Of a stretch of 19,717 nucleotides of DNA, positions 15,760 through 19,717 are shown in pieces. Position 1 is the stretch's first letter; each line of letters begins with the position of its first letter. The translations under genes were made by a program, and so were the position numbers. Source of the stretch: DATCYZ01 sp036526195 (lineage in GTDB: Bacteria; Pseudomonadota; Gammaproteobacteria; Burkholderiales; SG8-39); the NCBI GenBank assembly GCA_036526195.1, contig DATCYZ010000109.1, positions 1 to 19,717 of the forward strand, in the 5' to 3' direction. The notes under the pieces were generated by a model. The model had not been told where the DNA came from. It saw nothing but the letters and a program-made list of their open reading frames with translations, and did no database searches.

Positions 15760-15775
15760 GTAACGTATATGTTAC
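15760..15775. promoter_or_regulatory. AT-rich palindrome, probable operator of the Mo-hydroxylase operon
   Basis: GTAAC and GTTAC arms flank a TATA-containing centre, giving a 16-base near-perfect palindrome. It sits in an AT-rich island (about 15753-15781) inside a very GC-rich region. It lies in the 107-base spacer before the molybdenum hydroxylase operon. A TATAGT box (15756-15761) and a CATAAT box (15776-15781) overlap or adjoin it, so a bound regulator would occlude the promoter. The regulator family cannot be told from the site alone. Confidence 0.6.
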
Positions 15776-15847
15776 CATAATGGACGTGCCGGCGCTGCCG
15801 GACCGCCTGCGACCCCCGCCCCTGCGCGTTGCCGCTGCTACCCGCCC

Positions 15848-16717
15848 ATGCTAACGTCGCCGGCGAAAACGCCCATGCCGTATCTCCGCCCCACCGCCTG
15901 CGACGAAGCACTGCGCCACCTCGCGCAACCCGGCCTCGTCGTGCTGGCCGGCGGCACCGACCATTTCCCTGCGCGGGTCGGGCGCCCCGCGGCCGGCGCG
16001 GTGCTCGACATCACCGCGATCGACGCGCTGCGCGGCATCGCCACCACCGACGGCGGCTGGCGCATCGGCGCGACCACGTCGTGGACCGCAGTGCTCGAAA
16101 CCCCGCTGCCGCCGCTGTTCGACGGCCTGAAGCAGGCGGCACGCGAAGTGGGCGGCGTGCAGATCCAGAACGCCGGCACCGTGGCCGGCAACCTGTGCAA
16201 CGCCTCGCCCGCGGCCGACGGCGTGCCGCCCCTGCTTGCGCTGGATGCGCGCGTGGAACTCTCGAGCACGGCCGGCGAGCGCACGCTCGCGCTCGCCGAA
16301 TTCATCGAAGCCCCGCGCAGGACCGCGCGTCGTGACGACGAACTGCTGACGGCGATCATCGTGCCGCGCCCACCCCACACCGCTGCCAGCCGTTTCCTGA
16401 AACTCGGCGCACGCCGCTACCTGGTCATCTCGATCGCGATGGTGAGCGCGGTCATCGAGCACGAGGCGGGCGTGGTGCGCGCCGCGCGCGTCGCGGTCGG
16501 TGCCTGTTCGCCGGTGGCGCAGCGCCTGCCTGCGCTCGAGGCGGCACTGGTCGGTGCGCCGTTTGCCGACGGGCTCGGCGCGCTCACGCGCGCCGAACAC
16601 CTTCACCCGCTCTCCCCGATCGAGGACGTCCGCGGCGACGCCGACTACCGGCGCGACAGCGCGCTGGTGCTGGTGCGCCGCTGCCTGGATGAACTCGCGC
16701 AGGGCGGCACGGCATGA
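15848..16717 (+). CDS. Molybdenum hydroxylase FAD-binding subunit (xanthine dehydrogenase family subunit M)
   Basis: This is the medium subunit of a xanthine-dehydrogenase-family enzyme. It takes electrons from the [2Fe-2S] clusters to FAD and on to an acceptor. The product is 289 residues, the usual size. The FAD-binding segments are LVVLAGGTDHFPARVG near residue 30, and GGVQIQNAGTVAGNLCNASPAADGVPPLLALDA (about 101-133), which is the best-conserved family block. The C-terminal CO-dehydrogenase-flavoprotein-like domain follows (FLKLGARRYLVISIAMV and VAVGACSPVAQRLP). There is no Cys cluster of the 4-hydroxybenzoyl-CoA reductase type. ATG 15848 gives the longest form; ATG 15875 (MPYLRPTACDEAL) fits the family start equally well, and neither has a clear Shine-Dalgarno. 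The stop overlaps the next start (ATGA). Confidence 0.94.
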   Translation: MLTSPAKTPMPYLRPTACDEALRHLAQPGLVVLAGGTDHFPARVGRPAAGAVLDITAIDALRGIATTDGGWRIGATTSWTAVLETPLPPLFDGLKQAAREVGGVQIQNAGTVAGNLCNASPAADGVPPLLALDARVELSSTAGERTLALAEFIEAPRRTARRDDELLTAIIVPRPPHTAASRFLKLGARRYLVISIAMVSAVIEHEAGVVRAARVAVGACSPVAQRLPALEAALVGAPFADGLGALTRAEHLHPLSPIEDVRGDADYRRDSALVLVRRCLDELAQGGTA

Positions 16718-19473
16718 ACCGGCCACGCGACGGCATCGAGGCGGACCTCGTCGCCTTCACGGTCAACGGGCGCGAAGTGGCGGTGCGCAAGCCGGGCATC
16801 ACCCGGCTCGCCGACGCCCTGCGCGACGACCTCGGCCTGACCGGCACCAAGATCGGCTGCAACGCCGGCGACTGCGGCGCCTGCACCGTGCTCCTCGACG
16901 GCCGGCAGGTGTGCGCCTGCCTGACTGCGCTCGGCCAGGTGGCCGGGCGCGCCATCACCACCGTCGAGGGCCTCGCCGCCGACGGCACGCTCAGCGCCCT
17001 GCAGCGTTCGTTCCACGCGCACGGCGCCGCGCAATGCGGCATCTGCTCGCCGGGCATGCTGATGGCCGCGGCTGACCTGCTCGCGCGCACGCCACGCCCG
17101 GATGCGGCGCAGGTCGAGGACGCCCTCGGCGGCGTGCTCTGCCGCTGCACCGGCTACCAGAAGATCGTCGAGGCGGTGCTTGCCGTGGCGCAGGACCCCG
17201 CCTTGCCAGAGCCGGCCGCCGCCGGGCAGGCCGTCGGCGCGCGCGCGGTGAAGGTCGACGGCATCGCGAAGCTGACCGGGGCGGAACGCTACGGCGCGGA
17301 CGCGATCCCGGAGAACGCGCTGTGGTTGCGCGTCATCCGCTCGCCGCACGCCCGTGCCACGTTCCGACTTGGCGACCTGCGCGCTTTCGTCGATGCCCAC
17401 CTCGGCATCGAGCGCGTGCTGATCGCCCGCGACGTGCCCTCCAACGGCTACGGCATCTACCCGACGATCAAGGACCAGCCGGTGCTCGCGCGCGAGGAGG
17501 CCCGGTACCGCGGCGAGGCGATCGCGGCCCTGCTCGGGCGGCGCGAGACGCTCGAGGCCTTCGACGAGGGCAGCTTCCCGGTCACCTGGGCGCCGCTCAA
17601 CCCGGTCATCGGCCTGAAGGCGGCCATGGCGCACGGCGCCACGCGCGTGCAGGCGCGAAAGCGCGGCAACCTGCTGCTCGACGGCAGCGTGATCAAGGGC
17701 AAAGTGGAGGGCGCCTTCGACTCCTGCGCCGCCACCGCGGAAGGCGTGTTCGACACCGCCTTCGTCGAACACGCCTACATCGAACCCGAGGCCGGCTGGG
17801 CGCGGCGCGTCGGCGACCGGATCGAGATCCACGTCAGCACCCAGACGCCGTACATGGATCGCGACGAGGTCGCCATCGTCATGGGCCTCACCCCGGAGCA
17901 GATCCGTATCGTGCCGAGCGCCTGCGGCGGCGGCTTCGGCGGCAAGCTCGACCTGTCGGTGCAACCGCTGGTGGCGCTCGGCGCCTGGCTGACCGGCCGC
18001 CCGGTGGCCTGCGTCTGGTCGCGGCCGGAATCCATGGCGGCAAGCACCAAGCGGCATCCGTCGCGCATCCGCGCGAAGTTCGGCTGCGACAGCCATGGCC
18101 GGCTGGTGGCGGCGAAGTGCGACGCGATCTTCGACACCGGCGCCTACGCAAGCTGGGGACCGACGGTGGCCACGCGCGTGCCGATTCACGCCACCGGGCC
18201 GTACGCGGTGCCGAACGTCGAGGCGCGCGGCCGCGCCTTCTTCACCCATTGCCACCCGGCCGGCGCGTTCCGCGGCTTCGGCGTGCCGCAGGGCGCGATC
18301 GCGCACGAAGCCATGATGGATGCGCTCGCCGATCGCATGAAGCTCGACAGGCTGAAGTTCCGCCGACGCAACGCGCTCAAGGCGGGCGACGCCACCGCCA
18401 CCGGGCAGGTGCTGGAGCACTCCGCCGGCCTGACGGAATGCCTGGATGCGCTCGAGCCGCACTGGGCGCGGGCGCGGCGCGAGGCAGAAGCCTTCAACGC
18501 GCAGGCGCAGCGCGACGGCCGCCCGCTGCGCCGCGGCGCCGGCATCGGTTGCATGTGGTATGGCATCGGCAACACCGCGCTGTCGAACCCCTCGACGATC
18601 CGCATCGGCCTGTCGATGCGCGGCGAACTGACGCTTTACAGCGGCGCGGTCGACATCGGCCAGGGCTCGAACACCATCCTCACGCAGATCGCCGCCGACG
18701 CCCTCGGCCTGCCGATGGCCGCGTTCCGGCTGGTCTCCGGGGACACCGACCACACCGCGGACGCCGGCAAGACCTCGGCCTCGCGCCAGACCTTCGTTTC
18801 GGGAAAGGCGGCGGAACTTGCCGGCCATCACCTGCGCCGGCAGCTGTTCGAGGCCGCCGGCGCGCCCGCGGGCGAATGGCAGGATCGCCGCTATCGGCTC
18901 GCGCTCGAAGACGGCGCCATCGTCTTTCGCAAGGACGGCATCACGCATCGCGTCGTCCTGACGCAGGACTTTCTCGGCGAGGGCCGCTTCGACCCGCCGA
19001 CCACGCCCGCGGACGCGAACGGCCAGGGCGTGCCCTATGCCACCTACGCCTTCGCCGCGCAGATCGCGGAAGTCGAGGTCGACCTGGAGCTCGGCACCAC
19101 CAGGGTGCGCACGGTGATCGCGGCGCACGACGTCGGCCGGGCGATCAACCCGACCCAGGTCGAGGGCCAGATCCAGGGCGGCATCCTGCAGGGCCTCGGC
19201 CTTGCGCTGATGGAGGAATACCTGCCCGGGCGCACCGAGAACCTGCACGACTACCTGATTCCCACGGTGGGCGACGCGCCGCACATGCAGTGCATCCTGA
19301 TCGAGGATCCGGAACCGCTCGGCCCCTCCGGCGCGAAGGGCGTGGGCGAGCCCGGCCTGATTCCCACCGCGCCGGCCATCCTCGGCGCGATCGAGCACGC
19401 CACCGGCATCCGCATGACCCGCGTGCCGGTGCTGCCGCACCGCCTGCGCGCGGCGCTGCGCAAGCGCAAATGA
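16714..19473 (+). CDS. Molybdenum hydroxylase, fused [2Fe-2S] and molybdopterin-binding subunit (XdhD-like)
   Basis: The 919-residue protein joins two usually separate subunits. Residues 1-160 are the [2Fe-2S] subunit, with all eight ligands: C49, C54, C57, C69 (plant-ferredoxin type) and C108, C111, C143, C145. Residues 180-919 are the molybdopterin subunit. It has GGGFGGK (405-411), GAFRGFGVPQ (517-526), GAVDIGQGSNT (644-653) and the GVGEP motif with the catalytic Glu879. The enzyme should hydroxylate an aromatic heterocycle or aldehyde using water and a Mo-pterin cofactor. This fusion order is that of E. coli XdhD and of selenium-dependent xanthine dehydrogenases. The substrate cannot be read from the sequence, and the downstream gene suggests a nitrogen heterocycle. 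Its start and stop overlap its neighbours by ATGA, giving strict translational coupling. Confidence 0.95.
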   Translation: MNRPRDGIEADLVAFTVNGREVAVRKPGITRLADALRDDLGLTGTKIGCNAGDCGACTVLLDGRQVCACLTALGQVAGRAITTVEGLAADGTLSALQRSFHAHGAAQCGICSPGMLMAAADLLARTPRPDAAQVEDALGGVLCRCTGYQKIVEAVLAVAQDPALPEPAAAGQAVGARAVKVDGIAKLTGAERYGADAIPENALWLRVIRSPHARATFRLGDLRAFVDAHLGIERVLIARDVPSNGYGIYPTIKDQPVLAREEARYRGEAIAALLGRRETLEAFDEGSFPVTWAPLNPVIGLKAAMAHGATRVQARKRGNLLLDGSVIKGKVEGAFDSCAATAEGVFDTAFVEHAYIEPEAGWARRVGDRIEIHVSTQTPYMDRDEVAIVMGLTPEQIRIVPSACGGGFGGKLDLSVQPLVALGAWLTGRPVACVWSRPESMAASTKRHPSRIRAKFGCDSHGRLVAAKCDAIFDTGAYASWGPTVATRVPIHATGPYAVPNVEARGRAFFTHCHPAGAFRGFGVPQGAIAHEAMMDALADRMKLDRLKFRRRNALKAGDATATGQVLEHSAGLTECLDALEPHWARARREAEAFNAQAQRDGRPLRRGAGIGCMWYGIGNTALSNPSTIRIGLSMRGELTLYSGAVDIGQGSNTILTQIAADALGLPMAAFRLVSGDTDHTADAGKTSASRQTFVSGKAAELAGHHLRRQLFEAAGAPAGEWQDRRYRLALEDGAIVFRKDGITHRVVLTQDFLGEGRFDPPTTPADANGQGVPYATYAFAAQIAEVEVDLELGTTRVRTVIAAHDVGRAINPTQVEGQIQGGILQGLGLALMEEYLPGRTENLHDYLIPTVGDAPHMQCILIEDPEPLGPSGAKGVGEPGLIPTAPAILGAIEHATGIRMTRVPVLPHRLRAALRKRK

Positions 19474-19717
19474 CCAGCCCGATCGAGCGCGACCCCGAGG
19501 ACGCGCTGAGTCCCGACGCAGGCGATGCCGGCGCCGGCATCGTGCGCTGCGACGCCTGCCCCGTGCTGTGCCGCATCCGCGCGGGGCAGGCCGGCGCCTG
19601 CGACCGCTACGCGAACGAGGACGGGCGCCTCGTGCGACTCGACCCCCTGCTCCTGCTGCAGCGCGCGGAGGAAACCGGCGCGAAGGTGGTGCCATTTCTC
19701 GACCCGGACACGCCCTG
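19470..19717 (+). CDS. 4Fe-4S protein resembling 6-hydroxynicotinate reductase, N-terminal part (cut by window edge)
   Basis: Only 82 codons are present. After a 25-residue acidic leader comes VRCDACPVLCRIRAGQAGACDRY-type sequence, with C27, C30, C34 and C44 spaced Cx2Cx3Cx9C, suited to an Fe-S cluster. It continues DGRLVRLDPLLLLQRAEETG. From memory this start resembles proteins annotated as 6-hydroxynicotinate reductase, an iron-sulfur enzyme first known from Eubacterium barkeri nicotinate fermentation, where it reduces the ring with ferredoxin electrons. With only the N-terminus visible, the family call is tentative, and the true substrate may differ. The ATG overlaps the stop of the Mo subunit gene (ATGA), so it is co-translated with the Mo hydroxylase. 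Confidence 0.6.
   Translation, partial: MTSPIERDPEDALSPDAGDAGAGIVRCDACPVLCRIRAGQAGACDRYANEDGRLVRLDPLLLLQRAEETGAKVVPFLDPDTP

Noticed and set aside
14108..15760. Second long plus-strand frame inside the flavoprotein gene
   Set aside because: Out-of-frame Arg/Pro/Gly-rich translation lying entirely within the recognised coding region.
12213..15911. Very long open frame (about 1232 codons) on the minus strand opposite the flavoprotein gene
   Set aside because: It is the antisense of a confirmed gene in very GC-rich DNA. The translation is Arg/His/Gly/Ala-rich with no known motifs, while the plus-strand frame has clear FAD, NAD and Cys motifs.
15848..16717. 4-hydroxybenzoyl-CoA reductase beta subunit (HcrB)
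   Set aside because: The extra 4Fe-4S cysteine insertion of HcrB is missing, and the 2Fe-2S and Mo subunits are fused here rather than separate.
16645..19695. Long open frame (about 1016 codons) on the minus strand opposite the Mo subunit
   Set aside because: Same GC-driven shadow effect; the composition is Arg/Ala/Gly/His-rich, and the plus-strand frame holds all eight Fe-S cysteines and the Mo motifs.
1..19717. tRNA, rRNA, CRISPR arrays, insertion sequences, prophage genes
   Set aside because: No cloverleaf-like CCA-ended segment, spaced direct repeats, transposase motif or terminal inverted repeats were noticed by eye. A dedicated scan (tRNAscan, repeat finder) would be needed to exclude them fully.

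Overview
The window is a GC-rich bacterial chromosome segment. Its gene content and order (rluB-scpB-scpA-trpS beside rimP-nusA-infB, a 400-residue TrpS, and the InfB N-terminal sequence) point to a betaproteobacterium, most like Rhodocyclales relatives such as Azoarcus or Thauera. This placement rests on remembered protein similarity, not on a search.

Left part (1-10688, all minus strand). Reading right to left in the direction of transcription: dadA (D-amino-acid dehydrogenase), an alpha/beta hydrolase, a PHP phosphoesterase (rnm/trpH type), a YciO-type protein, an M50 site-2-protease-like membrane peptidase, trpS, scpA, scpB, rluB, then rimP, nusA and the 5' part of infB, which runs off the left edge. 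Most junctions are overlaps or gaps of a few bases. The main break is the 137-base spacer between rluB and rimP. It holds a strong intrinsic-terminator structure ending only 23 bases before the rimP ATG, so rimP-nusA-infB expression probably depends on readthrough (attenuation). An extended -10 box between the YciO gene and the M50 gene may start a second transcript.

Middle (10689-12266). A lone plus-strand gamma-class carbonic-anhydrase-like gene converges with a minus-strand SDR gene resembling 3-hydroxyacyl-CoA dehydrogenase type 2 (HSD10-like). A 127-base divergent spacer with a perfect TATAAT box separates the SDR from the next gene.

Right part (12267-19717, plus strand) is the accessory and most interesting region. 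First comes a 1157-residue iron-sulfur flavoprotein. It joins a GltD/NfnB-like module (two Cys clusters and two Rossmann folds) to a PyrK/NfnA-like ferredoxin-reductase module with its own Cys cluster, so it looks like a one-chain NfnAB-type transhydrogenase. A 107-base spacer with an AT-rich palindrome follows. Then comes a tightly coupled operon with ATGA overlaps: a molybdenum-hydroxylase FAD subunit, a fused [2Fe-2S]-molybdopterin subunit of XdhD architecture, and the start of a 4Fe-4S protein resembling 6-hydroxynicotinate reductase, cut by the right edge. Together these suggest redox metabolism of a heteroaromatic compound: water-based hydroxylation by the Mo enzyme, low-potential reduction by the reductase-like protein, and possibly low-potential electrons from the fused flavoprotein. 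The substrate is unknown and the link between the flavoprotein and the Mo operon is inference from adjacency.

No tRNA, rRNA, CRISPR array, insertion sequence or phage gene was seen. No gene-free stretch exceeds about 140 bases.
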